NCBI RefSeq assembly: GCF_026151205.1
Contig: NC_087077.1
Coordinates: 15,598,983 to 15,662,982, forward strand
DNA from: Bolinopsis microptera
Taxonomy: Eukaryota; Ctenophora; Tentaculata; Lobata; Bolinopsidae
DNA: 64,000 bases
Reading direction: 5' to 3'
This document shows, piece after piece, positions 31,864-43,441 of this stretch. Both the position numbers and the translations under genes were made by a program. The notes beneath the pieces are model-generated. The model did not search any database and was not told where the DNA came from. It was given only the letters and a program-made list of their open reading frames with translations. Numbering within the stretch: position 1 is the first letter of the stretch; each line of letters starts with the position of its first letter.

Positions 31864-32155
31864 TTAAGCAGCTCTTCCTCCACAGTACGGTAGCATGGAG
31901 CATGCAGAGAGAGTGTCTTTCTTTCTCAGGGCAGCAAGCTGGTGGTTGCATATATCCTTAGCAGCAGGGTAGAGGGTATGGAGCGTTATCTTCCGTATGT
32001 GCAGCATTGCTTGCTGAAGGGCAGGCTTGTCCACCATAGCAGCCTCAGATATGCAGCGTTTCCTGGTGAAGTGGGTTCTTGATATCCCCACTGCGTTTAG
32101 AGATGCTGCAAGAGATTCTCCAGCGTTGACTCGGTCCAAGATTGATTTGTACTCT
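31864..32155 (-). CDS. FSRKR-family domain exon
   Basis: After an acceptor-like aaacag the minus strand reads EYKSILDRVNAGESLAASLN, then ISRTHFTRKRCISEAAMVDK, then LHIRKITLHTLYPAAKDICN, then 25 residues to CGGRAA. This is the most diverged intact copy (about half identical to 45.0 kb), so the conserved positions (EY, NxGxS, FxRKRCIxEA, PAAKDICN) mark the constrained core. The preceding exon with the proline-rich part is not visible. Helical, with no catalytic residues; DNA or protein binding is inferred. Confidence 0.65.
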
Positions 32156-33065
32156 GTTTGTATTCTAATGAAAATAAAATAAAATTGTCATTTATTTAAT
32201 AAAACGTCAACTATGACATAACCATTAAATCAAGCTGTATGTCTGATCTAAATGTTTTGTATAAAGAGGTGTGCTCTCCCTCCCTTCCTCCCTCCATCCC
32301 TTCCTCCCTCCCTCCCTTCCTCCCTTCCTCCCATTGATACGATAACAATTCTCACTAACAATTATGGCACAACATTTGCAGTTCCTCTGGTGGAATGGTT
32401 CTATTTTGGTCAAAGTGCTGTTTTCTGCATGTAGTTGGGGATTGAGAAGTCTTCTTCGATGACCAAGTTCTTTTCACATAACTATAAAAGACCCTTTTGA
32501 TAACTAAATTAGATATAAGAAAAACACAATGTATAATAATCATTAACTGGAAATAGTCAAGATAATTATTATACTAATTATTAACTCTACTAGATACTAG
32601 TAAATCGCTTTTAAGAATAATTACACACAGCACAACGCACTCTCACTTTCACAGCAATGACTAACAAAGTCATGGCCTGGATTACAAGTGGCCTGGATTA
32701 CAAGTGAAGGTGAATAATTATCAATATGTTCTTATCTGTTGATCCCTAGGTTCAAATACGACCAAAAATTCAAGTTCCAACTCACCCATCTTAGTCCTGC
32801 TCCGGCCACGCCCATATTTTATTGGTTTCTTATACAGGTAAAATATCTGGAATCGGCGTTTTTAGTATGAAGGAGTATAAATGTTGGCTGTTTAAGATTC
32901 GTTATTCAAATATAAATGTCATAAAGGCATTTCGTTTAATGCGGGTTTTAAGTTCTGGTGATGATGAGAACAACGCCCATTGATGACCACGCCCATTTTA
33001 GAAAAATGAGTCATACAAATTTCGGAAAACCGTATTTTTTGAGTTTTATTTAATGGTTTTGATGT
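32156..33065. other. No gene; CCCT/TTCC-rich microsatellite
   Basis: 32,275-32,335 is a ctccctccctt-type run, open on both strands by composition only. The rest is AT-rich. Confidence 0.5.
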
Positions 33066-33450
33066 ATAACCCTCTATGAATGAAAGATACTGATTTTTTG
33101 AAAAGAATCAAAATTAATAGCAAACAACATATATCACACAACATATATCACTGTTTAATAAAGCTTGGTCTTCAGGAAATATTTTCGGCAGTGGAATTCC
33201 ACAACGAGCATCAGCTCTTGGTACGACGCTTCAGTAGCAAGAGCTAATGTCCGGAGGAGTCGTTGATTCGGGTGAGATTCCCTTAATGCTGTGTGTATAA
33301 GGAGAATTCCGGGGCTTCACTCCAGTTATCTTCCATTAAGGAATTCTAAGGAAAAACGCCAAGGTGGTCTTGATCTTCCCCGACGAAATCTTCAAGGATT
33401 AGACTTGCGGTGATGGAAGAGAGTCATTAAAGAACTTTGAAAGGTGGCTG
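33066..33450 (-). pseudogene. Diverged paralogue of the 16.2-18.1 kb unknown gene (empty site)
   Basis: Aligns with 16,140-16,434 followed directly by 17,957-18,100: gaatgaaagatactga, cagtggaattccacaacgag, then ttcactccagttatcttcc. The retrotransposon seen at 16,447-17,944 is absent here. Frames are broken, so this copy is a relic. Confidence 0.7.
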
Positions 33451-35296
33451 CAAATAAATCTATAAATTTGTGAAAATAATTTGTATATAGTGCGACCAGA
33501 ATTGAGGAAAGGTTTAATATACTTCATTACTTCAAAAAACAGTAATATGTAAATAGATTGATTCCCAGCTAATATTTTATATTTCGTTATTTAAATGAGA
33601 AAAAAGTAAAGTAAAGTAAAGAAACTTGTGTTGTTTTTGTCCTTGCTGTTGTACACTGCAATGGTGAGAGGCCAAACGAACAGAAGAATTTGAAAATTCC
33701 AATAATCGTTACTTACGACGGTAGTGCATAGTAATCGTACAGTACTTATCTTTAAGTAAAGAGGTCAGCAGCAGGCGTTTGTGACGTGAGGTGGTCTTCA
33801 GAGGACTGAGGGGGTTTTCACGAGAGAATCTCGGTGCAATTTCAAATAGGGGTGGTAAAGACTCCATGACGTGTCAAGAAATCAAAATCACTGGAGAGTG
33901 TAAAATTGAAACGTAACATACGCGCGTAGTTTAATGATAACCCTATTCATACTTCCCAGTGGTTGTAAGATTTATAAATCTTTTTTTGCACAAAGGGTGG
34001 AAATAAAGATAATCGTTATGCTTCTCTTTATACTAGCATAGTATAGGTATTGGTCCTTCTATTCTACCCTTAATACTTCATTTGAAACATTCCAAAAATT
34101 AAATCATTAGAAATATCCTTAGAAATGATATCTTCTTAAACCCTTTCTTAATTTAATCTTAAAACTTAAAACAGTCACGAGTTCTTAACTCTAGAGGGAG
34201 TTTATTCAGCTAGGAATAACTCGCTCTGGAAGAAATGAACTTTGGATATCCATAATCTTGCCATACTCGCGCATTCAGGACTGCCTGGCAAAAGGGGAAG
34301 TAGGCACGTCCACCACTGCTGAGTGGATAAGTCTCGGAGAGAGGTAATTCCCGAAAGCGCCATCTCGAGTGATCTTTACCATGATGGTCTGTGGAGCAAA
34401 AGTCGTAATAAAGGGATTTAAGGAATGTGAAGCCCTCCAGGTGGATGTCGGTTTCCTTGTAGGTCTGAAGCATGTAGACACAGGAATGACACTGGGGTGG
34501 CTCCCACTGTGGGTTAACTACCTGTTCCTAAACACTTCTGAAAACACTTAGTTACTAGTGCTTCGACAAAATGTCGTCATAAGCAAGATTTTACCAACTT
34601 TGGATGGGACTCCATCCGGACCTGAACTCTTAAAAAAATATTAACGGTTTAAAAGTTTGCTTCTTGATATCAGCACTACTAACTTGTAAATCATCATAAC
34701 ATCATATTTAATCCAAAGTATCATTTTTTGAAGAGGGCCAGGTGGTTCGTTTACAAACACTGAGCTGAAACACTTGCAAGTTTACCTCAGAGGACTCAGC
34801 AGAAGAACTGTCTGTAGCGTACCATTCTTCCCTATTCAAAAAAAAATCACACTTGATTTTAATTGCCTTTTACTACGTAAAATAAGAGTAAAAAGACTAC
34901 TATTTATCTTTAAATTAGATGTTATCTTCTTTCATAGTTAAACTTTAGCTTTAACTTTCCGCAACTTCAAAAAATATGTGCTAGCTATTAGCATGACTAA
35001 AATTAATATCAGAGGGTTTCTATCATAACTCGCCATGCTTTGTCCTTATTCTTTCTCATTCTCTTAAGTGCAGTGAACTCCATGGCAACTTGGACAGGCC
35101 TGTTGTCGAGGGTAAACATAACCAGTGCAGCTGGAACAACAGCGGCAACACGTCTCCAGTTTACCATGAAGTTTCAGTCCACATTTCTTGAACATTATTA
35201 TTTGTAGTACTATAATCCCAGTGATGTTATTTCCACTAAACTCAACAAGCTCTTTAGAAGGATATTCTTACCCCAAATAGGCAAGAAAGAATCTTT
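33451..35296. other. No clear gene
   Basis: Minus 34,210-34,473 is open (RWRFRELPLSETYPLSSGGR) without a known family. Near 34,620 minus reads GPDGVPSKVGKILL, like the start of a non-LTR RT domain, too short to call. 33,600-33,620 is (AAAGT)n. Confidence 0.35.
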
Positions 35297-35455
35297 TCTT
35301 TAGGGCTTATTTTGGTATCTGCCGAGACAACTAGTTCAACCAAGTATCCCATCTTGATCACTCTACCAAGCGGAGAACGAAGCATTGGGACAAACCGGAA
35401 GCTTCTTGTCGAATACATATACATATTTTTCCATACTGTTAGGTATGATCGTTAT
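35297..35455 (+). CDS. Possible single exon, unknown product
   Basis: An acceptor-like ttttctttag precedes LVSAETTSSTKYPILITLPS, then GERSIGTNRKLLVEYIY, and a donor-like GTATGA follows. Protein-like composition, no family recognised, and no partner exon identified. Confidence 0.3.
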
Positions 35456-37985
35456 GTTGTTGAGATCATCCTCGAAATTGGCGAGCGTTTAATTCCATTT
35501 GTACATCATTATCCTGTTAATGATTACACTTTAAAGAATATGACTGTAATTCTGTAATTTGAAGTGTGATATATAGATTTTAAACCCTTCATTTCTATTT
35601 TGATTGATCTATATATAATAGAGAATTACCTCGAAATTGTGAAAGACTATATCGTTCGATTATGTCTGTCTTCTCGTTTCATATTGCAAACGTATGTGCG
35701 GCCTAGATATCTCATCTCTGAAAATCAATTGATTCGACATCAATAGTAGGCTCGTCATCGGAGTGGCTGGGGAAGTGAGCTATTATGACCTGCATACGTA
35801 TTCACGAGACAGGAATGATGACAGGAGGTGAAGGTTGCCTCTCAGGATTGTGACTTTAAAGGTTGGGTGCTGTTGTAGAATTAATTCCTTTTACGAACGG
35901 GAAACGTTAAATCCCTCTATGGCAATGGACACATAACATTTTTATATGTAAAGAGGCAGATCCGCAAACAGGAAAATCTGTTAGTCAAATAATATAAATA
36001 ATATTGCCACGGCATTCATTCGTGCAAATTATACGAATATAGTATATATATTAATTTATGTTAATAGATTGATTAATATTCTATAATTATTATATATATA
36101 GTGATAATATCGGTCACACTTGTTTTATTTCAAGTCATTCAATTATAATTGACTGTAATGCAAAAGTTTCTTCTTTGTCTGTTTGTTTGTCTGTGCGGGA
36201 CTACACATTTTAAATGTTCGTTTGACGTGCGTTCGTTTTATCCATAACTTTGATTATAACAATAGACAGTTTTTGGAGTTCATTGTCTGAATGCCATTTA
36301 CAGGTGTTTTCCGAGTCTAAAATTAACATTAAAATCCTGATCAATAATAAATCATAAACGTATTGCCTTCAGCAGTAAACTTGCTTTCCCAAAGGGTAAC
36401 GAGTTGACTTGTAGAAGAGTCTGCCTTTAATGCGAGGGATGACGGTTTCTTGTCCCTGTAGGCGTATCAGTGCTGAAGCTGGTGTCCTCGGTAGCTGATG
36501 ATTCGTAGCTTGAGGGCACTTGGCATTATTATTATTTCTGCGTTCTTCAGATATGCCCGCATTTACTTCATGTCGCTGTCTCGGTCGCACTGTGATATGT
36601 GATTAAACGAAATAAGTAGTTCTAATATTAAAGTTAGCTTGATTATTGATTTATTAATATTCTCTTGATTCGTGGGAGGTTTGTTACGTGTGCATGGACC
36701 CTTCTCGGACCGATCTAGCACTGCGTCTGCAGTAAAAGTTTCTGATTTAATTCGTTTGGCATTATTCAAATTAAAATGGATTAATGTATATGTGATTGAT
36801 GATTGAAACGGTATAATGCATTAATATTTCAAGATTATAGAAAGTTTTTGGGAGTTCCAAAATATTTGTGATTATTATGATTTTTTGCGACAAATGATAC
36901 TGCACTGTTAGGAAAAACGCGTTTCAAAGTAAACAACTTCGTATTCATGCTGACAAAATTGGTAAATATGTGAAGAAAATGTCTCATAAATTTATAAGTC
37001 AAATTTGGCTAAACGACAACAACTATGTTTATAAACAATCTCTTTTACTCACTTCATCCCTTCACCTTAGTCTTAATACGTTTGAAATTAAATTAACTAG
37101 CATAATCATGTATTGCACTTTGTCTTAAATTTTATAAATAAGTTAATAAAATTGAAGTTGACTCCCCATCACGAATCGAGTCTGCGGTACTTTCAGTTAT
37201 TACTTATAAAGCTGCAAAGCGCAATAAAATTGGTTAATGGTTGAGCTGTTCTGATGAGTTCTTCCGAAGAAGGTTTAGGTCGATAATCGATATTGTTGAA
37301 GCACTTAATTAATAGATTGAATACCTTCAAACCATGATATCTTGAGGTTGACCTGCTCAGTGGTTGCCTCTCAGTTCTGTTATAGAAAGGCTTATAATTT
37401 ATTTGAAATGTTTAACGTTTTGTTTGGGTATGAAATATGGAATAGTTTCTCCCCGGGCTGTGACATTAAATGTTATTCTATTTTTTATAGTTATACGAAG
37501 AAGATATTTGAAGTGATGTAGTTGCACACGGGTAACGCACAGGTATAAACGCACGGTTAGCACAAAAGCACCAAGGCTCGACTGGGATCCCGTTGTATTT
37601 ATTTTAAAGAAACAATTTCATTTCTACATTTTCCGGCCGGAGGCTTAGTTTGTTATCCGGGACCGGGATCTTCGTTATCGTTATAAAAACAATAGGCGTT
37701 CTTGAAATTGACTAACATATTTCTATTTTCTAATACCCCTCCTGCTAAGAAGAGAAAATATGAAAAATCTTGACGAGATGGCGCCCGTGATAGCTGCGCA
37801 ACGGGTGAGTAGCAAAGGATTCTCTAAGGACTAAACATAACGAGGTGATGAGGATTGGCCAGAATCTTACAGAAAAGAAAGTGAGGGGATTTGTGAGGAG
37901 GTCCAAATAGAAGGAGCTAAAATAGGTTCGAGGTCTAAAAGTTGAATCACTCTACCTCGACAGGCGTAGAGGTATACTTCTTTAG
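35456..37985. other. Long AT-rich stretch without a recognisable gene
   Basis: Frames on both strands are short and lack motifs. Nothing repeats noticeably. This is the most ordinary-looking non-coding part of the window. Confidence 0.4.
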
Positions 37986-38255
37986 ATTTGTCTGGAGAGG
38001 CGAATCATACACAGTTTAGGCTCCTCAGAACACTGCGATACAGAGGCTGTGAAACTGACAGACCCCGACGAGGTCTTCAAGAAGGGTAATCCATTACTCA
38101 CCCTGATTGTAACCAAGGCGGAGACATTCAGTGACGCACGTGATCACATCACACGTCTTCTGTTCGTGGTCTCACAACCACTCAAAATCACACTACTACA
38201 ATCAACCATCGACGGGCGTATAGGTATACTTCTTGTTGTTTCTTTATTTCATTGA
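37986..38255 (+). CDS. Possible exon of unknown function
   Basis: After an acceptor-like gatacag (38,043) the frame reads EAVKLTDPDEVFKKGNPLLT, then KAETFSDARDHITRLLFVVS, ending at 38,255. gtataggtatacttctt occurs at 37,965 and 38,217, an imperfect direct repeat of about 250 bp period. Family unknown. Confidence 0.3.
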   Translation: MCLERRIIHSLGSSEHCDTEAVKLTDPDEVFKKGNPLLTLIVTKAETFSDARDHITRLLFVVSQPLKITLLQSTIDGRIGILLVVSLFH

Positions 38256-38339
38256 TTTACCTTTCGGCAACTAAACGCTTTAAGATCGCTTTAATAACGC
38301 TATTGGTCGTTTGATGCTGCAAGCATTTGTTGATCGCAA

Positions 38340-38512
38340 AATGCTGACCCATTATTCCTGCAGTCGCCCCACCACCTTCCATTATTCCTGCAGTCCCTGC
38401 AGTCGCTCCACCGCCTCCCACTGCAGCAGCTCCTCCGCAGCTCCTCCACATCCGAGCTCGCTCAGTAATGAGGACTTTTTCCATCCTTGGGATCGTTCAC
38501 GAATATGACAGA
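38340..38512 (+). pseudogene. FSRKR-family N-terminal module, detached
   Basis: Pro/Ala-rich (PAVAPPPPTAAAPPQLLHIRA-like, shortened here) then MRTFSILGIVHEYDRV. It stops at GACAGAGT, after which SNTG-family sequence begins. The near-identical module at 63.25-63.4 kb continues into a FSRKR domain instead, so this copy is cut at the same base where the others diverge. Confidence 0.65.
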
Positions 38513-38890
38513 GTAAAGATGACTCTCCTCCGTCACCAACTTGACCTACACTGGCAGCTGGACATCAGAAAGCCGTCCCTACCCTCCATCCACCTGAAGT
38601 CGGAGCTGATCGAGTATGTTGGAGTAAGATCAACACTTCCGTTCACCCTGGTTGGAGTGCCACATACCTTCCTCCTGGTGCCAAAGATCCTTCTACCGCA
38701 AGAAGAAGATAGCAGAGCTGATTATCCTCGATAGACCACGATTCAGCAGTCTCATCAAAGGAGCGGACTGACAGGATCAACCAGCAGATTCTTTCTGACC
38801 GATGTGGGGCTATCCTCAAGCAGAGTGACTTTCTGGAGAAGAAACGACTCGCAATTGCTGCTGGAAAGATTCTCTAAATGTAAATTATTA
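38513..38890 (+). pseudogene. SNTG-family C-terminal part, left palindrome arm
   Basis: KMTLLRHQLDLHWQLDIRKP, then LKSELIEYVGVRSTLPFTLV, then after a stop, INQQILSDRCGAILKQSDF and KKRLAIAAGKIL. This mirrors 60,420-60,797. The foldback element begins right after, splitting the gene's 3' flank at AATTATT. Confidence 0.75.
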
Positions 38891-38909
38891 GGGAAGTTGG
38901 TCGTTTAGC

Positions 38910-39065
38910 TCCGGACAGTCTATGCAACGTCTATGCAACGTCCGTGCAACAACAAAAGAACCGTCTATGCAACGTCCCTGCACAATGAACACTCTATGCA
39001 CACTCCCTGCACGGTCAGTCTATGCAACGTCTATGCAACGTCTATGCAACGTCCCTGCACAGTAC
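38910..39065. repeat. 11-bp GTCTATGCAAC subterminal repeat (left arm)
   Basis: Runs of tctatgcaacg interspersed with cctgcac variants. Same array inverted at 46,475-46,645 and direct at 61,425-61,590, always within 200 bp of the GGSAASTTGG terminus, as expected for transposase-binding subterminal repeats. Confidence 0.85.
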
Positions 39066-39524
39066 CATATGAACACCGGCTACTAGCCGGCTACTAGCCG
39101 GCTAGTAGCCACTTTTGTAATAACAGCTCCTCAACTTCACATTAACAACCGGCTACTAACCGGCACTTGAAAAGTGGTCACTAGCCGGCTACTAACCGGC
39201 TACTAGCCGGCTAGTGACCACAAAGTGGCTACTAACCGGCTACTAAGCGGTCACTAGCCGGCTATTAGCCGAGCTCTAAAGCAGACCTATTAGTAGCCGG
39301 TTCTAAACCGGCTACTAGCCGGCACTTGAAAAGCGGTCACTAGCCGGCTACTAACCGGCTAGTAACCACCAAGTGGCTACTAACCGGCTACTAACCGGTC
39401 ACTAGCCGGCTCTTAAGCGGACCTACTAGCCGGCACTCGAAAAGCGGTCGCTAGCCGGCTACTAACCGGCTACAAACCGGCTAGTAACCACCAAGTGGCT
39501 ACTAACCGGTCACTAGCCGGCTCT

Positions 39525-41843
39525 ACTTACTTTAGGTTACTTTAGGTAGGTTCGGCAGGGATCGCTTCTGGACAACAGTATCAAGTAAGTCCTCCAATCA
39601 CTCCTGGCTTAGATCTTTTTGTAGAGTCCATTCCAGAAGAGAATTATTTGTGATGGCGGTATACCCTTTTGTGGGCGGGGTGTCCGGGAAGCCTTTCAGG
39701 AATTTAGCAAGGGAGGATTTGAAAGTTTCCAAGACTTGGATTGTGTTAACTTCCTTGGGGAGCAGGTTCCATAGTTTGGCTGCTTTTACTCCAAAAGAGT
39801 TTTCATAATGGGTCGAGATTGAGCATTGTGCCTTTTTGTTAAATGCAGGCACAGTGGCCTTTACACCGTGTCGGGAGCTTTCCTTGAACTGCATGTTGAT
39901 GTCGTTCGGAGCTAATCCATTCATCATCTTCCATGTATGGATTATGATGTATCGTTCTCTGCGTCTCTGTAATGAGAGAAGATTCAGGTTCTGCAGGCGT
40001 TCCCAGTAATCAAGGTTCTGGTAGCCACTGATTCGACGAGTGTAGTGTCGTTGGATGCTTTCAATAGCTTCTATATCGCTGATCTTGTCAGGGTTCCACA
40101 CCGGGCAGCAGTATTCGAGTTTGCTTCTCACCATGGTTTTGTAGAGTGTGAGCATGAGGAAGCGTGACCTATCTCTGAATACGCTAAGGACCCATGACGT
40201 CATCGTCCTTGCTGTTTTAGCCATCTGCTGTATGTGAGAAGACCAGGAGCAGTCATTTGACAGGAGAACCCCTAGGTCCCTCACAGTTTTGGCTGGGTCA
40301 ATAGTTCTTCCATTTGTTAAATTGTAACAGGAAAATTGACTGGTGAAGGGCAATTCTCTTAACAGTAATGAATTGTTCAAGCTGTAATTCAATATTTCGA
40401 ATTTGGCCTCATTTAGTTGCATGTTGTTCTTCAGGGCCCAAGCGATTACATTTAGGAGGTCGTCTTGAAGTAGGCTTTTGGTAGCTAAGTCCATGATTTT
40501 TCCAATGAGCTTGGTGTCGTCAGCAAACACCTTTCCCAGAGCGGTAACCAATGTATCAAGTTGGTCGTCAATGTATAGAATGAAAAGAATGGGTCCCAAT
40601 ACTGTTCCTTGGGGTACCCCACTGATTACTAGCTGAAAGGATGATTTTGTTCCTTCCACGACTACGGTTTGCAGGCGATCCTTCAGGAATTCAGTCAGCC
40701 ATTGCAGAGTCTTTCCTTTTATTCCATAGCGTTTTGCCTTTGCAAGTAATATTTGATGATCTACCTTATCGAACGCTTTGGCATAATCAAGGTATATAAC
40801 ATCAACCTCGTTGCCGTCGTTGAGAGTTTTCAGGATGTTATCTACGTGGTCTATTAGTTGAGTTAAGCAGCTTCTTTTCTTGCGGAATCCATGCTGATGG
40901 GGGGAGAGAAAGCTGTTTGACTCCATATGTTCCACAAAATGATTTCTGACCACTCTCTCAAATATCTTAATAATGTGAGAGGTTATCGAGACAGGGCGAT
41001 AGTTAGCGGCAGATGTTCGGTCTCCTTTCTTGAACACAGGCGTGATGTACTGTGTCTTCATGCCAGATGGTATGACTCCGTTATCAAATGAGCGTTTCCA
41101 GAGTAGATAAATTGGTTCAGCGATTGTCCTTCGACATTTAGTTAGGATCTTGGCCGGGATGTCACCATCAGGGGTGGAGGCATACGGGTCCAGTTCCTTT
41201 ATGGCATCTGATATGTCGTCTGCTGTGAAGGTGAATGTGTTGAGATCTTCTTTTGGATGAGGATCTAATCCGGCGAGGCATTCTTCAACATTTGCAGAAT
41301 TTGGGTTGCTGAAGACTGTGACATATTGAGTCTGGAGAATTTCTGCTTTTTCCGCTGGGTCCATTTTCAGAGTTCCGTTTTTATCTCTAATTGGGGCGAC
41401 GGATGATTTTACCTTTGCAAATCGTTTAGCGTAAGAATAAAAGAATCTTGGGTTCGTCTTTATTGTACTTACAGCTTTAACTTCTTTTTCGTTAAGTTGC
41501 TTGATCACAAGTTCACTTATTTCGAAGGTCAGAAGATTCACTTCGGTTTTCAGCTTTTCGATTTTCCTCGAAGTTGGGTTGTTTTGAGTAAGTGCACTTA
41601 TTTTGGCATTGAGTTTTCTTCTTTTCCTCTTCATTGTGTATTTTTCACGGACTTGGCGACTTCTACGGGGGCGGGAAGGGCCAGATCCAGTAGGGTCTTT
41701 AGAAGGCGAGTTTAGGAGGGTTATCTGAAGGACAGTTAGGCGTATCAGCTCCAGAAAGGCACTTCCATCTTCATCTTCATAACAGAGTTCTCTCAAAGAG
41801 ATCCAGTTAACAGCTTCTAAACGATCGTTCATTGCTTCAAAAT
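39525..41843 (-). mobile_element. CR1-like non-LTR retrotransposon, 5'-truncated
   Basis: Inserted in the satellite: ctct stands at both edges (39,521-39,524 and 41,844-41,847). The 3' end on the minus strand is a tandem CCTAAAGTAA tail rather than poly(A), as in CR1-type elements that end in short repeats. The endonuclease is missing, while the RT frame is undamaged. Confidence 0.85.
39598..41832 (-). CDS. CR1-like ORF2 reverse transcriptase (endonuclease missing)
   Basis: 744 uninterrupted codons. Residues 1-200 are a basic linker (RPRRSRQVREKYTMKRKRRK) and helical region. The RT spans about 230-520: GVIPSGMKTQYITPVFKKGD, NYRPVSITSHIIKIFERVV, VIYLDYAKAFDKVDH (motif A acid present), GVPQGTVLGPILFILYIDD, VFADDTKLIG (catalytic Asp pair present). 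The C-terminal third has LGVLLSNDCSWSSHIQQM and KLWNLLPKEVN, typical of CR1/Jockey ORF2. The ATG at 41,832 lies 11 bp inside the truncation point, so it is an internal Met, not the original start. An open frame implies a recent insertion; without endonuclease it cannot move alone. Confidence 0.9.
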   Translation of the reverse strand: MNDRLEAVNWISLRELCYEDEDGSAFLELIRLTVLQITLLNSPSKDPTGSGPSRPRRSRQVREKYTMKRKRRKLNAKISALTQNNPTSRKIEKLKTEVNLLTFEISELVIKQLNEKEVKAVSTIKTNPRFFYSYAKRFAKVKSSVAPIRDKNGTLKMDPAEKAEILQTQYVTVFSNPNSANVEECLAGLDPHPKEDLNTFTFTADDISDAIKELDPYASTPDGDIPAKILTKCRRTIAEPIYLLWKRSFDNGVIPSGMKTQYITPVFKKGDRTSAANYRPVSITSHIIKIFERVVRNHFVEHMESNSFLSPHQHGFRKKRSCLTQLIDHVDNILKTLNDGNEVDVIYLDYAKAFDKVDHQILLAKAKRYGIKGKTLQWLTEFLKDRLQTVVVEGTKSSFQLVISGVPQGTVLGPILFILYIDDQLDTLVTALGKVFADDTKLIGKIMDLATKSLLQDDLLNVIAWALKNNMQLNEAKFEILNYSLNNSLLLRELPFTSQFSCYNLTNGRTIDPAKTVRDLGVLLSNDCSWSSHIQQMAKTARTMTSWVLSVFRDRSRFLMLTLYKTMVRSKLEYCCPVWNPDKISDIEAIESIQRHYTRRISGYQNLDYWERLQNLNLLSLQRRRERYIIIHTWKMMNGLAPNDINMQFKESSRHGVKATVPAFNKKAQCSISTHYENSFGVKAAKLWNLLPKEVNTIQVLETFKSSLAKFLKGFPDTPPTKGYTAITNNSLLEWTLQKDLSQE

Positions 41844-42299
41844 CTCTAAAGCGGACCTTCTAGTTCCAAACCGGCTACTAGCCGACACTTGAAAAGCGGT
41901 CACTAGCCGGCTACTAACAGGCTACTAACCGGCTAGTAACCACCAAGTGGCTACTAACCGGTCACTAGCCGGCTCTAAAGCGGACCTTCTAGTTCCAAAC
42001 CGGCTACTAGCCGACACTTGAAAAGCGGTCACTAGCCGGCTACTAACCGGCTACTAACCGGCTAGTAACCACCAAGTGGCTACTAACCGGTCACTAGCCG
42101 GCTCTAAAGCGGACCTTCTAGTTCCAAACCGGCTACTAGCCGACACTTGAAAAGCGGTCACTAGCCGGCTGGTGGGTACTAGCTGGTTAGTAGACGGCTA
42201 CTAACCAGCTAGTACCCACCAAGTGGCTACTAACCGGCTACTAACCGGCTAGTACTAACTAGCTCTAGGCGACTCTAAATCAGACCGGCTATAATTCAT

Positions 42300-42430
42300 T
42301 ATTGCCAAATAAACAAATTATTTGAAACAAATTATTTGAAACTTGTTATTTGAAACTTGTTATTTGAAACAAATTATTGAAATGAATTATTTGAAACAAG
42401 TTATTTGAAACACGTTATTTGAAAGTAAGT
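42300..42430. repeat. TTATTTGAAAC tandem repeat
   Basis: About eleven 11-bp units (acaaattatttgaa variants) between satellite and gene. Fewer units in the right arm (45,315-45,355) and in copy C (62,425-62,465). Confidence 0.8.
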
Positions 42431-42489
42431 TCCAAAATCGATTACAACATTTTTATGAAAAATAAAAAAATACTGAAAACTGATTACAT

Positions 42490-43354
42490 TCAATTTCTTC
42501 GTGGTGGAGGAGCAGTGTAATTGTTTTTGGGCGCTAGGACGACGCCTTGGGTACAAAGGGTCCTAAGAGTGGCAAGATTACGGTTGCAGATCTCGTTTGC
42601 GAAGGTGTAAACACTAGGAAGTCTGACGTCTCGTAGTTGCAGCAGTGCGTGTTGGACACCTGGTAGGTCAACTTTTGCTGCTTCAGCGATACATCGCGTT
42701 CTTGAGAAGTGACTCCGAGAAATGTGTATCTGCTCCAGAGCGGCAGACTTTGAGAGACCAGAGTTGACTAGCTGCACAACGGCGTCGTATTCCGCTATAA
42801 CCCCGTCTAAAGAAAATATCCGCCTCGTTCTGCGACCAGAGCTGGAGGTTGAGGAGCTGGAGGTTGAGGAGCTGAAGCGGGAGGAGCTGGAGCGGGAGGA
42901 GCTGGAGCGAGAGGGGCTGGAGCGGTTGAGGAGCTGGAGGTTGAGGAGCTGGAGTGGGAGGAGCTGGAGCGAGAGGGGCTGGAGCGGGAGGCGGTTGAGG
43001 AGCAGCAGCGGTACGAGGAGCTAGTCCTGAAACAGTGGGAGGAGGGGGTGGGGTAGGTCTTGAAGTAGAAGAGGTTCTAAGTCGGTGATTGGTGGTGGGG
43101 ATAGGTCTGTTTGGTCGAATTGTGGGTGTAGAGTGCAGGGAGCACGGATCGATGTGTACTATAATCTGTAGATAATCTGGGTCCTCTCTGTAAGCGCTTC
43201 TAACAGTCCGAATGCAGGCAGTACATCTGAGGGAGGGAAGGTCGGGACTGTAAGTCCTTCTGGAGCAGATTGAGGAGATGTGACCGGTAGACCCACAGTG
43301 ATCGCATTTAGGAGCAGGTGTAGGAGCGGTATATCTGTTTCTTCTGGTCCGCAT
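42490..43354 (-). CDS. FSRKR-family protein with zinc knuckle, frameshifted in the Pro-rich linker
   Basis: From ATG at 43,354: MRTRRNRYTAPTPAPK, CDHCGSTGHISSIC (C-x2-C-x4-H-x4-C zinc knuckle, residues about 17-30), a further C-x2-C (RCTACIRT), then a linker of about 120 residues rich in Pro/Ala (PRTAAAPQPPPAPAPLAP). After a frame change in the 24-bp-like repeats (about 42,850-42,950) comes the FSRKR domain: FSLDGVIAEYDAVVQLVNSG, LEQIHISRSHFSRTRCIAEA, LLQLRDVRLPSVYTFANEIC, tail NYTAPPPRRN. Zinc knuckles bind single-stranded nucleic acid. The fullest architecture of the family in this window; repeat slippage probably broke the frame. Confidence 0.65.
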
Positions 43355-43432
43355 GTTGATTAAGAGTAAAGAATGATGTATAGTAAAGAACGATGTAAAG
43401 AACGAGGGATAAATAAGTTGGTGGCTAATGCT

Positions 43433-43441
43433 ACTTATATA
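43433..43441 (-). promoter_or_regulatory. TATA box of the FSRKR gene
   Basis: CTATATAAG on the minus strand about 80 bp before ATG 43,354, inside the unique centre of the foldback element. The right-arm gene has lost this region, so only the left copy keeps a promoter. Confidence 0.5.

Larger units (their letters stand above)
39075..42290. repeat. CCGGCTACTAGCCGG satellite, left arm (interrupted)
   Basis: 39,075-39,524 and 41,844-42,290, split by the CR1-like insertion. Short units (ccggctactaa, ccggctagtaa) are arranged in a 129-bp higher-order unit marked by ctctaaagcggaccttctag (41,844, 41,973, 42,102). Many units are perfect palindromes able to fold as hairpins. One short variant with ggtgggtactagctgg lies near the inner edge in all arms. 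Confidence 0.9.

Noticed and set aside
32275-32335. Coding potential of the CCCT-rich run
   Set aside because: Pure low-complexity tract; both strands are open by composition.
38910-39065. Regular short repeats that might suggest a CRISPR array
   Set aside because: Units are contiguous 11-bp repeats without unique spacers, in a eukaryotic transposon arm.
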